Shown: piece by piece, positions 51,733 through 60,281 of the stretch
How the letters are laid out: each line of letters begins with the position of its first letter
Numbering within the stretch: the first letter of the stretch is position 1
Assembly: GCF_005502465.1 (NCBI RefSeq)
Contig: NZ_SCOT01000014.1
Location: 1 to 64,000, forward strand
Source: Sphingopyxis sp. L1A2A
Lineage (GTDB): Bacteria > Pseudomonadota > Alphaproteobacteria > Sphingomonadales > Sphingomonadaceae
Direction of reading: 5' to 3'
DNA length: 64,000 nt
Made by a program: the position numbers and the translations under genes
Notes under the pieces: model-generated
Database searches by the model: none
What the model was told of the DNA's origin: nothing
Seen by the model: the letters and a program-made list of their open reading frames with translations, nothing else

Positions 51733-53885
51733 TATTCGACCGTCAGTCCGGTCCATTTCGCCGCGAACGCATATTTGTCGGCGGCCTCGGCGATGATCTT
51801 GTCGGTCGGTTTGCCGCTGCCGTGGCCGGCGCGGGTTTCGACGCGGATCAGATGCGGCTTGCTCCCCGCCTCGGCATGTTGAAGCTGCGCGGTATATTTG
51901 AAGCTGTGCCCCGGCACGACGCGGTCGTCGGTGTCGGCGGTGGTCACCAGCACCGCGGGATAGGCCGCCCCCGCCTTGATATTATGATAGGGCGAGTAGC
52001 GAAGCAGATTGCGGAAATCACCCTCCTTCGACGGATAGCCATAATCGTCGACCCAGTAACGCCCGGCGGTGAAACGGTCGAAACGCAGCATGTCCATCAC
52101 CCCCACCGCGGGCAGCGCCGCGGCGAACAGGTCGGGACGCTGGTTGGTGACCGCGCCGACGAGCAGCCCGCCGTTCGATCCGCCCTCGATCGCGACCTGA
52201 CCTTTGCCGGCGATGCCCTGGGCGATCAGATATTCGCCCGCGCCGATGAAATCGTCGAAGACATTCTGCTTGTTGGCGAGCCGCCCGGCATCGTGCCAGG
52301 CTTTGCCATATTCGCCGCCACCGCGCAGATTGGCGATCGCCAGCACCCCGCCCTTGTCGACCCACGCCAGACGGGTGGGCGAGAAAGCGGGGGTCATCGA
52401 CACGTTGAACCCGCCATAGCCGTAAAGCAGCGTCGGCGATCCCTTGCTGCGGTCGAGGCCCTTCTTCATCACGATGAACATCGGCACCTCGGTACCGTCC
52501 TTCGATTTATAGAAACGCTGCTCGACCGAGAATTGGCTGGGGTCGAAGGTCAGCTTGGGCTCGGCGAAAATCTCGCTCTTTCCGGTTGCGGTATCGAGCC
52601 GGTAGATCGTGGTCGGCCGCGCATAGCTGGAAAAGGCATAAAAGGTTTCGGGGTCGCTCGATTTGCCGCCGAACCCCGATGCCGACCCGATGTCGGCGAG
52701 GTTGATGTTGGCGACCTTTTTGCCGTCGAGCGCGATCATTTCGGCCTGCGATTTCGCGTCGCCCAGATAAGACAGGATGATGCGGTTGCCGACCCGCGAC
52801 GCGCCGACCAGCGTGTTCGCGCTTTCGGCGACCAGTTCGGTCAGCTTGCCGGGATTGCGGATGTCCATCGACACCAGCCGCTCGCGCGGCGCGCCCTTGT
52901 TGGTGACAAAGGTGAACAGCGGTCCCTGGTTGGTCACATAGTCCCAGTTGTTGGCGAAATCGTCGACCAAAGTGATCGGTTTCCCGATGCGTTTGCCCAC
53001 CGGATAGAGCGTCAGCCCCAGCCGCGCGTCGGTGCCTTCGGACCCGAACACCAGCAGATACTGGCCGTCGTCGGTGACGATCGCGCTGTTGTTGAGCTTG
53101 GGCTTGGCGGGAGTGGCGTGGATCAGCACGTCGGCGCTCTGCGGGGTGCCGAGCTTGTGGAAATAGACGCTGTGATTTTCGTTGAGCGATTGGAACGCGC
53201 CGCCCGCGACGGGTTCGGGGAAGCGCGAATAATAAAAGCCGCTGCCGTCTTTCGCCCAATCGAGTGCCGAAAATTTCACCCAGCGCACTTCGTCGGACAG
53301 ATCCTGGCCGGTCGCGACGTCCTTGACCCGGACGATGCGCCAGTCGGTGCCGCCGTCCTGCACCGAATAGAGCAGATGCTTGCCATCCTCCGACGGGTTC
53401 CATTCGGCGAGCGCGGTGGCGCCATCCTTCGCCCACAGATTGGGGTCGATCAGCACCCGCCCTTCGCCCTTCAGCCCCTCGCGGACATAGAGCACCGACT
53501 GCGGCTGGAGCCCGTCGTTGCGGGTATAGAAATAGCGCGTCCCCGCTTTGGTCGGCAGGCCGAAGCGTTCGTAATTATACAGCTCGGTCATCCGTTTCTT
53601 GAACGTGTCGCGGCCGGGCAGGGTGGCGAGATAGGCGTCGGTGACCTTGTTCTGTGCCGCGACCCAATCGGCGACCTTCGGATTGACGCGAACATCGTCC
53701 TCCAGCCAGCGATAGGGATCGGCGACATCGACCCCGAACTGCGGATCGACCGTGTCACCCCGCGCGGTGTCGGGATAGGTCAGCGCCGGTGCGGGGGCCG
53801 ATGCGGCTTCGGCTGCCTGGACCGCTGCGGGGGTCATCGAAAGGGCAACCAGCGCCAGCGGCGCGAACAGGGCTTTACGGGACAT
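51732..53885 (-). CDS. Prolyl oligopeptidase family serine peptidase
   Basis: The 717-aa protein has a signal peptide (LALVALSMTPAAVQAAEA), a seven-bladed propeller, and an alpha/beta-hydrolase domain. The catalytic Ser is residue 570 in EGGSNGGLLV; Asp is in TADTDDRVVPGHS and His in RAGHGSGKPT. S9A enzymes cut small proline-containing peptides and work outside the cytoplasm here. It begins a two-gene unit with the fRMsr gene, both serving peptide or methionine recovery. The length is normal for the S9A group. Confidence 0.93.
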   Translation of the reverse strand: MSRKALFAPLALVALSMTPAAVQAAEAASAPAPALTYPDTARGDTVDPQFGVDVADPYRWLEDDVRVNPKVADWVAAQNKVTDAYLATLPGRDTFKKRMTELYNYERFGLPTKAGTRYFYTRNDGLQPQSVLYVREGLKGEGRVLIDPNLWAKDGATALAEWNPSEDGKHLLYSVQDGGTDWRIVRVKDVATGQDLSDEVRWVKFSALDWAKDGSGFYYSRFPEPVAGGAFQSLNENHSVYFHKLGTPQSADVLIHATPAKPKLNNSAIVTDDGQYLLVFGSEGTDARLGLTLYPVGKRIGKPITLVDDFANNWDYVTNQGPLFTFVTNKGAPRERLVSMDIRNPGKLTELVAESANTLVGASRVGNRIILSYLGDAKSQAEMIALDGKKVANINLADIGSASGFGGKSSDPETFYAFSSYARPTTIYRLDTATGKSEIFAEPKLTFDPSQFSVEQRFYKSKDGTEVPMFIVMKKGLDRSKGSPTLLYGYGGFNVSMTPAFSPTRLAWVDKGGVLAIANLRGGGEYGKAWHDAGRLANKQNVFDDFIGAGEYLIAQGIAGKGQVAIEGGSNGGLLVGAVTNQRPDLFAAALPAVGVMDMLRFDRFTAGRYWVDDYGYPSKEGDFRNLLRYSPYHNIKAGAAYPAVLVTTADTDDRVVPGHSFKYTAQLQHAEAGSKPHLIRVETRAGHGSGKPTDKIIAEAADKYAFAAKWTGLTVE

Positions 53886-54197
53886 GGCAAGGCGATCCTC
53901 ATGATCCGGGGGAAATTATCGTGCGCCGATATGTAAGGATGGAAAAGCCGGGGGCAAGTGGATTTGTCCCGCGTCGCTCGCCGCCGACCGTGCGAGTGCC
54001 CACCCTCCCATTCTGCCCGACTATGTGCCGCGGTGGGGCATAAATAATAGTGTATCAGTTATTTAGGCATAAACAGATGTTCTATCTATAGTATTACGTA
54101 ACAACTAACTTGTCAGCCATCGCGTGCTGATTTACCCGAGTCACCGCAGCCACGGGTCGCAATTGTTCGGGCTGCGTAACCGGAAGGGATATTCCCG
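53886..54197. other. Gene-free, partly AT-rich promoter region
   Basis: These 312 bases hold no credible gene. The left half is GC-rich, while 54040-54120 is strikingly AT-rich for this genome and carries several repeats: an inverted pair TAAATAA/TTATTTA (54041-54065), the direct repeat GGCATAAA at 54037 and 54066, and the palindrome TTACGTAA (54094-54101). It must contain the promoter of the small gene and radical SAM pair, and possibly that of the S9 peptidase on the other strand. Confidence 0.6.
54037..54101. promoter_or_regulatory. AT-rich control region before the radical SAM pair
   Basis: The inverted repeat TAAATAA (54041-54047) and TTATTTA (54059-54065), two copies of GGCATAAA 29 bases apart, and the palindrome TTACGTAA make an operator-like region in otherwise high-GC DNA. 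It lies about 100 bases upstream of the first start codon at 54198. The binding protein is unknown. Confidence 0.5.
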
Positions 54198-54506
54198 ATG
54201 AAAGCGACCCACGACTTAGCCACCAAATTTTCCTCCGCCCGCTTCGACAAGGGCCGAATGAAGGCCTTTGCCGAGCATGTCGCGAAGATCGAAGCGAGCG
54301 GCGACATCCAGATCATCGACATCTTGGACAACGGCATCCCGCCGTTCGAGGATCTGGCGAGCGTGCATTTCAAGGTGCCGCGGACCAAGATCGGCACCAT
54401 ATTGGGCGATCTGCTCAGCGCGGGCACGCTCAACCCCAGCGTCATCATCAACGGCATCCCGGCCGAACGGCTGGTCAATGTCCATGTCGCGGTGCGTGGG
54501 CACTGA
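54198..54506 (+). CDS. Unknown small protein coupled to radical SAM gene
   Basis: This 102-aa cytoplasmic protein has no Cys, Trp or Tyr, no signal and no membrane segment. It has an N-terminal helix (GRMKAFAEHVAKIEASG) and then strand-like pieces DIQIIDIL, VHFKVPRTKIGTIL, NPSVIINGIPAERLVNVHVAV. The motif NGIP occurs twice (residues 45-48 and 85-88), suggesting an internal duplication. It ends three bases before the TTG of the radical SAM gene. It could be a substrate, a partner or a regulator of that enzyme; I recognise no family. Coding composition matches the genome. Confidence 0.75.
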   Translation: MKATHDLATKFSSARFDKGRMKAFAEHVAKIEASGDIQIIDILDNGIPPFEDLASVHFKVPRTKIGTILGDLLSAGTLNPSVIINGIPAERLVNVHVAVRGH

Positions 54507-54509
54507 CCG

Positions 54510-55523
54510 TTGGTCGGTGCCATTGCGAGCAAGACGGTTCAGGTTCACCTGAACCGTCGTTGCAACCTCGCCTGCGCGCATTGCTATTCGGCTTCGGGAC
54601 CGCGTGAAACCGAACAATTGCCGGTGGCCGCGCTGATCGACTTTCTGGAGGAGGCCGCGAACGAAGGCTATGGCGTCGTCGCCTTTTCGGGCGGCGAGCC
54701 GTTTCTCTACGACGATTTCGCGGCGGTGCTGGCGGCGGCGAAGGCGCTGGGACTGCGGCGCCTCGCGGTCACCAACGGCACCGTGCTGACCGGGCGGCGG
54801 GCCGCGGCGCTGGCGCTGCTCGACCTGGTGGCGGTGAGCGTCGACGGCCGCGAGGCGGTGCACAACCGCATCCGCCGCTCGCCCACCGCCTTCGCGCGGA
54901 TGCTGAAGGGACTCGACGTCGTGCGCGGCGCCGGGCTGCCGTTCGGGATCGCGCATACGGTGACTCGCGACAGCCTGGCCGATCTGCCGTGGATGGCCGA
55001 GTTTGCGGTGAAGCAGGGCGCGCGCATCCTCCAGCTGCATCCGCTCGGCATGGTCGGCGCGGCCCAAGAGGGGCTTGCGGGCGCCCAGCTCGACGGCGAA
55101 ATCCTTGCGCGGACCTGGCTGACGGCGCTGGCATTGCAGGCCGATTATGGCGAGCGGCTGGCGATCCATGTCGATCTGTTCAACCGCGCAACGCTCGCCG
55201 CGCGGCCCGATCTGGTGGTGCCGGGGGAGGGCGGCGCAGCGGGCAACCCACGGCTTTCGGACATCCTCAACCCGCTGGTCGTGATGGCGAATGGCGAGCT
55301 CAGCCCGATCTGCCACGCGATGGGGCCGGGGTTCCGCTTTGGCCGTCTCGGCAGCGAACCGCTGCCCGAGATCGCCCGCCGCTTCCGCAGGTCGACGCTC
55401 GGCGATCTGCGCGCCCTGTGCCACGGCCTGTGGCAGGAGGTGGTCGATGATGAAGAGGGCTGGCCGTATCTCAACTGGTACGAACTGCTCGAAACCCGCG
55501 CGCAGCTACAGCTGGTGCATTAA
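54510..55523 (+). CDS. Radical SAM protein, unknown product
   Basis: The 337-aa enzyme has the radical SAM cluster motif CxxxCxxC at Cys18, Cys22 and Cys25 (RRCNLACAHCYS), SGGEP at about residue 60 and LLDLVAVSVDG further on, so the core barrel is intact. Only two more Cys occur, at 268 (SPICHAMG) and 304 (ALCHGLW), too few for a full SPASM domain with auxiliary clusters. It is preceded by a coupled small protein gene; TTG at 54510 starts it. The end overlaps the convergent reductase gene by 18 nt. A peptide- or cofactor-modifying role is possible but unproven. Confidence 0.88.
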   Translation: MVGAIASKTVQVHLNRRCNLACAHCYSASGPRETEQLPVAALIDFLEEAANEGYGVVAFSGGEPFLYDDFAAVLAAAKALGLRRLAVTNGTVLTGRRAAALALLDLVAVSVDGREAVHNRIRRSPTAFARMLKGLDVVRGAGLPFGIAHTVTRDSLADLPWMAEFAVKQGARILQLHPLGMVGAAQEGLAGAQLDGEILARTWLTALALQADYGERLAIHVDLFNRATLAARPDLVVPGEGGAAGNPRLSDILNPLVVMANGELSPICHAMGPGFRFGRLGSEPLPEIARRFRRSTLGDLRALCHGLWQEVVDDEEGWPYLNWYELLETRAQLQLVH

Positions 55524-56630
55524 GCGGGCGCGATCCCTTTCCGCGCCGTAGGTTGCGATCCCCAACGCCGCAAAATCCGCCGCGGACTCCGCCAGCGTCA
55601 GCATCCCGGCGCACACCCTTGCCCCCGGCGCAGGCGGGCGCCCGCCCTGAAACCGCCGCAGCATCGCCAGCGCCGCGAGCACCGGCACATACGGCCCCCG
55701 GTTGCCGTCGGCGCGCAGCGTCCAGCGCGCGTGGGCGGGAGCGCCGCCCGCATCCTGCCCGGTCACAATCACGTCCATCGCCCCGATATCGCTCCCGAAC
55801 GGCAGCAGCAGTTTCGCCATCGCCAGCAACGGCCGCGCCGCCGGGCGCAGGCTGCGCACCCACCCCCAGCGCACCGGCAACGCCAGCAGCGCCAGCCCCA
55901 GGTGAAGCAGGCTCAATTCCATTCCGGCGAAAAACTCGGCGCTGCCCTGCGGGGCGTAACGCGCGACGAGCAGATCCTGCTCGGGGGTATCGCACACGCT
56001 CGCCCAGCGCCGCCCAACCCCCGGCACCGCCCAGCGCTGCGTCATCCCCCATCCGGGCACATCGGTCCACGCGCCGCCGCGCCACACGCGCACCGGGTGG
56101 CCGACATAGGACAGGATCGCCTGCACCACCGCCAGCCCGCGCGGCGCGCGGTTGCCGGGAAAGATGCCGATGCGGATATTGTCGATGCCCGTCCACCCCC
56201 CGGTCAGCGCGTCGATCACGGCATGCGACAGCGCCGGGATCGAACTCGCGCCGCAGGTGACGCTGATCCCCGCCGCCTTTGCAGCCGCATCATGATCGCC
56301 GATCGCCGCAACGAACGCGCGCCCGTCGGCCAGGTCGACATAATGGACCCGGGCCGCGATCGCCGCCACGATCACCGTCGGCGCCGACGCCTGAAACGGC
56401 CCCGCGGCATCGACCACGACATCGAACCCGGCGAGGTCAGCGCCGGTCACCCGCTCGCGGTCGAGCACCCGCACCGCCAGCCCGCCCAGCCGCGCCGCCA
56501 GCGCATCGAGCTTTGCCCGGTCGCGCGCCGCCAGCGTCAGCGCGATGCCGGGTTCCAGCACCGCGCGCTCGGCCAGCCGGCTCCCGAACACCCCCGTCGC
56601 CCCGATCAGCAGGACGCGCAGGTCAGCCAT
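55506..56630 (-). CDS. Saccharopine dehydrogenase-like reductase
   Basis: The 374-aa protein has the NADP loop LLIGATGVFGSRLAE (residues 6-20) and the segment VVDAAGPFQASAPTV (about 72-86) of the trans-acting enoyl reductase/saccharopine dehydrogenase NADP-binding family. The C-terminal region has hydrophobic helices (LHLGLALLALPVRWG), as in membrane-associated homologues. The true substrate is probably a lipid or polyketide-like molecule rather than saccharopine. Its start overlaps the end of the DUF4166 gene by 8 nt, and the two are co-translated. Confidence 0.87.
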   Translation of the reverse strand: MADLRVLLIGATGVFGSRLAERAVLEPGIALTLAARDRAKLDALAARLGGLAVRVLDRERVTGADLAGFDVVVDAAGPFQASAPTVIVAAIAARVHYVDLADGRAFVAAIGDHDAAAKAAGISVTCGASSIPALSHAVIDALTGGWTGIDNIRIGIFPGNRAPRGLAVVQAILSYVGHPVRVWRGGAWTDVPGWGMTQRWAVPGVGRRWASVCDTPEQDLLVARYAPQGSAEFFAGMELSLLHLGLALLALPVRWGWVRSLRPAARPLLAMAKLLLPFGSDIGAMDVIVTGQDAGGAPAHARWTLRADGNRGPYVPVLAALAMLRRFQGGRPPAPGARVCAGMLTLAESAADFAALGIATYGAERDRARLMHQL

Positions 56631-57312
56631 CGCGGAACAGCCCGTGCTGGTTGACCAATTCGCCCAGCCGCGGGTGCGTGACTTTGAGATCGAAGGCGAA
56701 GCGGCCGCTGCCCAGATGCTGGTGCGTGACGACGGTTTGCCCCGGCGTCAGCCACCCGGGCAACCGCAGCCGGACGCTGCCGCGCCGCCAGAAATAATGG
56801 TCAGAGGCGAAGATCAGCGCATCGCCCTCGGCATACGCCGTCAATGCCATGCCGAACCCGCCGCCGATATGCTCTTCCAGCCCCGTCGCACCCGAAAAGC
56901 TCTTGGCGCTGTGGATCACCTGTGGATGCCCGCGCGCCCGGCCGTAGAGCCGCGTCCAGCATTGGCCGCCGCTCTGCCGGTCCTCGCTGACCGCCACCGC
57001 GGCGGGCGCGGGACCGCTCGCCGCCAGTGGCAGCGGCGCGCCGATCAGGCGGCACAGCTGGGCGAGGAGCCAGCCCGCGCCCGACAACCGCGTCCACACG
57101 ATCTCGCCGCGATAGGTCACACTCGCCACGCCCGTCAGTCGCTTGGAAAAACGCCGCCGCACATCCGCGGGCAGCGCGTCCCAGGCGGCGCGTGGGACAA
57201 GCCGGCGAAAGCGGTCGTCGGTGCGTGCTTCGCTATCCTCTCCGCCCTGTTCGCGCGCACTGGGGGAGGGGGCTTTGATCCCGTGACTATAGCCCAATCG
57301 CCGCCCCATCAT
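56623..57312 (-). CDS. DUF4166 domain protein
   Basis: The 229-aa protein matches DUF4166 in its C-terminal two thirds: RLTGVASVTYRGEIVWTRLSG, CWTRLYGR, SAKSFSGATGLEEHIGGGFGM and FASDHYFWRRGSVRLRLPGW. The domain is often encoded next to, or fused with, saccharopine dehydrogenase-like reductases, as it is beside here. The role is unknown. Two adjacent ATGs (57312, 57309) have AGGAG upstream. It is 7 nt downstream of the regulator gene and forms a three-gene operon with the reductase. Confidence 0.85.
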   Translation of the reverse strand: MMGRRLGYSHGIKAPSPSAREQGGEDSEARTDDRFRRLVPRAAWDALPADVRRRFSKRLTGVASVTYRGEIVWTRLSGAGWLLAQLCRLIGAPLPLAASGPAPAAVAVSEDRQSGGQCWTRLYGRARGHPQVIHSAKSFSGATGLEEHIGGGFGMALTAYAEGDALIFASDHYFWRRGSVRLRLPGWLTPGQTVVTHQHLGSGRFAFDLKVTHPRLGELVNQHGLFRDG

Positions 57313-57319
57313 TCGTCTC

Positions 57320-57925
57320 CTACCCGGCGTCCCTGCCGCCGTCTTTGCCGCGACCGGGGCGCCAGTTGATCAGCTTCGTGACCCCGGCGCCCAGCTTGAT
57401 CAGCCGCATCAGCGCGGGTTTGGGGACGTTCAGCATCTCGTCGTGCCACCGGCTCATCGTCGTCACAAAATCGAGCATATCGGCGAGCCGCGCCTTGGCC
57501 CCGGCGCTCAGCTCGGGATCGCTCGCCGCGCGGGTGACGCACGCTTTCAGCGCCGCTTCGGCGGGATCGATCTCGCGCGCCTTGCGCCCCGCCGCGATCC
57601 GCGTGACCATTTCCCAGATGTCGGTTTCGGCGGCGAAATGGTCGCGCCGGTCGCCCAGCACCGGCACCCGCTGGATCAGCCGCCAGCCGAGCAGCTCCTT
57701 GATCGAGTTCGAGACGTTCGATCGCGCCAGCCCCAGCATCTCGGCAATCTCTTCGGCATGCAGCGGGCGGTCGGACACGAACAACAGCGCATGGATTTGC
57801 GCCACCGACCGGTTGACCCCCCATTGCCCGCCAAGATTTCCCCAATGGAGGATGAACTCGGTCGCGGCCGGGGACAGTTTCGACTCATATTCGATAATTT
57901 CTGTCATAACAGAAATATCAGGCAT
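57320..57925 (-). CDS. GbsR-type MarR-like transcriptional regulator
   Basis: The protein (201 aa from 57925, or 195 aa from ATG 57907) has a winged helix: RSVAQIHALLFVSDRPLHAEEIAEML followed by GLARSNVSNSIKELLGWRLI and the wing VLGDRRDHFAAETD. This is the GbsR subgroup of MarR-type repressors. Neither start has a clear ribosome binding site. A perfect inverted repeat covers the ATG at 57907 and probably holds its own operator. It heads the operon with DUF4166 and the reductase, so it likely controls them in response to a lipid or small ligand. Confidence 0.88.
   Translation of the reverse strand: MPDISVMTEIIEYESKLSPAATEFILHWGNLGGQWGVNRSVAQIHALLFVSDRPLHAEEIAEMLGLARSNVSNSIKELLGWRLIQRVPVLGDRRDHFAAETDIWEMVTRIAAGRKAREIDPAEAALKACVTRAASDPELSAGAKARLADMLDFVTTMSRWHDEMLNVPKPALMRLIKLGAGVTKLINWRPGRGKDGGRDAG
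57897..57916. promoter_or_regulatory. Inverted repeat at the GbsR-type gene start
   Basis: The perfect repeat ATTTCTGT - CATA - ACAGAAAT places the ATG of 57907 in its centre. It is the best candidate operator for autoregulation of the operon. Confidence 0.65.
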
Positions 57926-58032
57926 GAAGGATCGAATGTCAATGGCGGCGGTGTGGCAGCAGTCAGTGCGTTGCTGTTCAGATGGAACTATAGCCCTGCG
58001 CCTGTCGCAGGGCGCTTCAACCGGACCGTGCC

Positions 58033-58383
58033 CTAAAACTCGATCAATATCCGGACCTTGTCGGGTGTGGTGCCGACGACGCGGGCGATGTGGGCGCGGC
58101 TTTCGGCCAGCATGTCAGGCGAAAATTCGCGGCCGTCGCTGCCCAACAGTTCGGCGACCGACACGCCCAGCAAAGCGCCCAGCGCCTCGACGCGGCCATG
58201 GCGCGGCCGGGTGCGGTCCTTTTCCCATGCCGATACCGCGGGCACGCTGACATCGAGCGCCGCCGCCAGCTGCATCTGGCTGAAACGGCGCGTCACCCGC
58301 AGGCGCCGCAGGCGGGAGCCAAAGGATTCGGTCCCGGCAGAAGTCGGCTGTGCTAGGTCCGCTGCTATTCGGTCTCCGGGCAT
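58033..58383 (-). CDS. XRE-family helix-turn-helix regulator
   Basis: The 116-aa protein has an XRE/Cro helix-turn-helix (FGSRLRRLRVTRRFSQMQLA, then ALDVSVPAVSAWEKDRTRPR) at residues 21-60, followed by a helical tail (LLGVSVAELLGSDGREF and RAHIARVVGTTPDKVRILIEF). It is small, cytoplasmic and has no effector domain apparent. The start at 58383 is a choice among frames that extend back to 58539. It lies upstream of the GbsR-type gene in the same orientation, with a 107-bp gap from its stop to the regulator. Confidence 0.8.
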   Translation of the reverse strand: MPGDRIAADLAQPTSAGTESFGSRLRRLRVTRRFSQMQLAAALDVSVPAVSAWEKDRTRPRHGRVEALGALLGVSVAELLGSDGREFSPDMLAESRAHIARVVGTTPDKVRILIEF

Positions 58384-58524
58384 CGGGCGGCGTTGCTTTC
58401 GATCGTGATCCGACGTGGGATACACGAGCGGCGTCGCGATGCGCCGTCCTATAATGTGCGAGTACATTGACCATGGGGGCGGGGACCATGGGGGCAGGAG
58501 ATCGCAAGACGGCTGCCGCCCACG

Positions 58525-58558
58525 AAAAAGGGCGGCCATCCTTTCGGAAGGCCGCCCT
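58525..58558 (-). terminator. Rho-independent terminator of the rpl/rpo operon
   Basis: The stem AGGGCGGCC / GGCCGCCCT (58529-58537 and 58550-58558) with an inner GGAT..TTCC pairing and GAAA loop on the minus strand is followed by a T-run (58525-58529). It ends the rpsM-rpsK-rpoA-rplQ transcript 25 bases past the rplQ stop. Confidence 0.92.
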
Positions 58559-58583
58559 CGATTTCGTGCGGTTAAAGCGAAGC

Positions 58584-59006
58584 TCAGGCTTCGGCCATAT
58601 CCTCGTCATACTGCTCGACCGGACCCGAATCCTGACCCTTGGCATCGACGTCGCGATCGACGAGTTCGATGATCGCCATCGGCGCCGCGTCGCTGGCGCG
58701 GATGCCGGCCTTGATGACGCGGGCGTAACCGCCGTTGCGGTCCTTGTAACGCTCGGCGAGGGTGTCGAACAGCTTGACCAGCTGAACGTCGTCCATCAGG
58801 CGGCTCATCGCGAGGCGACGGTTGGCCAGCCCGCCACGCTTGGCCAGCGTGATCAGCTTTTCGATATAGGGACGCAGTTCCTTCGCCTTGGCGACGGTGG
58901 TCGTGATCTGCTCATGCTTGATGAGCGAGGCCGACATGTTGCGGAACAGGGCCGTGCGGTGCGCGCTGGTGCGCTGCAGCTTCCGGCCACCCGATTTATG
59001 ACGCAT
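58584..59006 (-). CDS. rplQ: 50S ribosomal protein L17
   Basis: L17 (140 aa) begins [20 protein letters not shown] and contains [26 protein letters not shown], both diagnostic. It surrounds the exit-tunnel rim region of the large subunit. It has an acidic C-terminal extension ([20 protein letters not shown]) common in this order. It is the last gene of the alpha operon, 109 nt after rpoA. Confidence 0.97.
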   Translation of the reverse strand: MRHKSGGRKLQRTSAHRTALFRNMSASLIKHEQITTTVAKAKELRPYIEKLITLAKRGGLANRRLAMSRLMDDVQLVKLFDTLAERYKDRNGGYARVIKAGIRASDAAPMAIIELVDRDVDAKGQDSGPVEQYDEDMAEA

Positions 59007-59089
59007 GATAACTTCCTTCGTTTGTCAGAGGGGCCGTGTGAGGTACCCCAAGCCAGGTCGATTTGCGGGCCGACCCATTCCCGTTGTGA

Positions 59090-59109
59090 GCCCCGGCCGA
59101 AGCCGGGGC
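59090..59109 (-). other. UUCG hairpin between rpoA and rplQ
   Basis: The perfect 8-bp stem GCCCCGGC / GCCGGGGC with the loop TTCG on the minus strand (C-UUCG-G, an exceptionally stable tetraloop) lies just after the rpoA stop. It may balance rpoA and rplQ expression or protect the upstream mRNA. No T-run follows. Confidence 0.7.
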
Positions 59110-59115
59110 GCAAGA

Positions 59116-60174
59116 TTATCCGAGCAGCTCTTGTTCGAGCTTCTTGGCCATCTCTTCGATGTTTTCCGGCGGCCAGCCGGGGATGTCCATGCCCAGGCGC
59201 AGACCCATCGACGACAACACTTCCTTGATTTCGTTCAAGGATTTGCGGCCGAAGTTCGGGGTGCGCAGCATTTCGGCTTCGGTCTTCTGAACCAGATCAC
59301 CGATATAGATGATGTTGTCGTTCTTCAGGCAATTGGCGCTGCGGACCGACAGTTCGAGCTCGTCGACCTTCTTGAGCAGGAAGCGGTTGAGCTGGTTGAC
59401 GTCGCTCTCGTCCGCGGTGGTTGGCGATGCCGCCATGCCGATCATGCCGCTGTCGTTCATCGCTTCTTCAAAGTGGACGAAGACCTGCAGCTGGTCCTGA
59501 AGGATGCGCGCGGCATAGGCCACGGCATCTTCCGGGGTGATCGTGCCGTCGGTTTCGACGGTCAGGTTCAGCTTGTCATAGTCCAGTTCCTGACCGATGC
59601 GGGCATTGTCGACCTTGTAGGCGACCTGGCGCACCGGCGAGTAGAGCGAGTCGACCGGGATCAGGCCGATCGGCGCGTCGATCGGACGATTGGCGGTCGC
59701 GGGGACATAACCCTTGCCGGTGTCGGCGACGAGTTCCATGTTCAGCGTCGCACCGTCATCGAGGTGACAGATGACATGGTTCGGGTTCATCACCTTGATG
59801 TCGCCCGACACCATGATGTCGCCGGCCTTGACGGTCGCGGGACCGGTCGCCGAAAGCTGAAGCCGTTTCGGGCCTTCGCCTTCCATCTTGAGCGCGATCT
59901 GCTTCACGTTGAGGACGATGTCGGTGACATCTTCGCGCACGCCGGCCAGGCTCGAGAATTCGTGGAGGACGTTCTCGATCTTGATCGACGTGATCGCCGC
60001 ACCCTGGAGCGACGAGAGCAACACGCGGCGCAGCGCGTTGCCGAGCGTCAGGCCAAAGCCGCGCTCGAGCGGTTCGGCGACAAAGGTCGCCTTGCGCTTG
60101 CCGTCGCTGCCAGCCTTGATTTCCAGGTTGCTGGGCTTCTTCAATTCCTGCCAGTTCCGGATATTGACAGTCAT
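59116..60174 (-). CDS. rpoA: RNA polymerase alpha subunit
   Basis: RpoA (352 aa) assembles the RNA polymerase core. The N-terminal dimerisation domain has [34 protein letters not shown]. The C-terminal domain (about residues 265-330) carries [21 protein letters not shown] and [21 protein letters not shown], which contact UP elements and activators. The length is slightly above the usual 329-340 aa of the class. It sits between rpsK and rplQ. Confidence 0.98.
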   Translation of the reverse strand: MTVNIRNWQELKKPSNLEIKAGSDGKRKATFVAEPLERGFGLTLGNALRRVLLSSLQGAAITSIKIENVLHEFSSLAGVREDVTDIVLNVKQIALKMEGEGPKRLQLSATGPATVKAGDIMVSGDIKVMNPNHVICHLDDGATLNMELVADTGKGYVPATANRPIDAPIGLIPVDSLYSPVRQVAYKVDNARIGQELDYDKLNLTVETDGTITPEDAVAYAARILQDQLQVFVHFEEAMNDSGMIGMAASPTTADESDVNQLNRFLLKKVDELELSVRSANCLKNDNIIYIGDLVQKTEAEMLRTPNFGRKSLNEIKEVLSSMGLRLGMDIPGWPPENIEEMAKKLEQELLG

Positions 60175-60281
60175 GGTCTTCCCTTTGCTTTTGGCGGGAC
60201 GAATTGGGGGTCGGCCAATTTGTCCGGCGTTAAGAGTTTAGCGGATGCAGCCCCGGAAATGGGGCGCATCCGAAGCAGGCA

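Noticed and set aside
51822-53936. 704-aa frame antisense to the S9 peptidase
   Set aside because: Very long open frames opposite high-GC genes are common; it has no start signal and no recognisable domain.
53886-54197. Leader peptide gene upstream of the radical SAM pair
   Set aside because: No start codon with a ribosome site and a plausible small frame was found in the AT-rich region.
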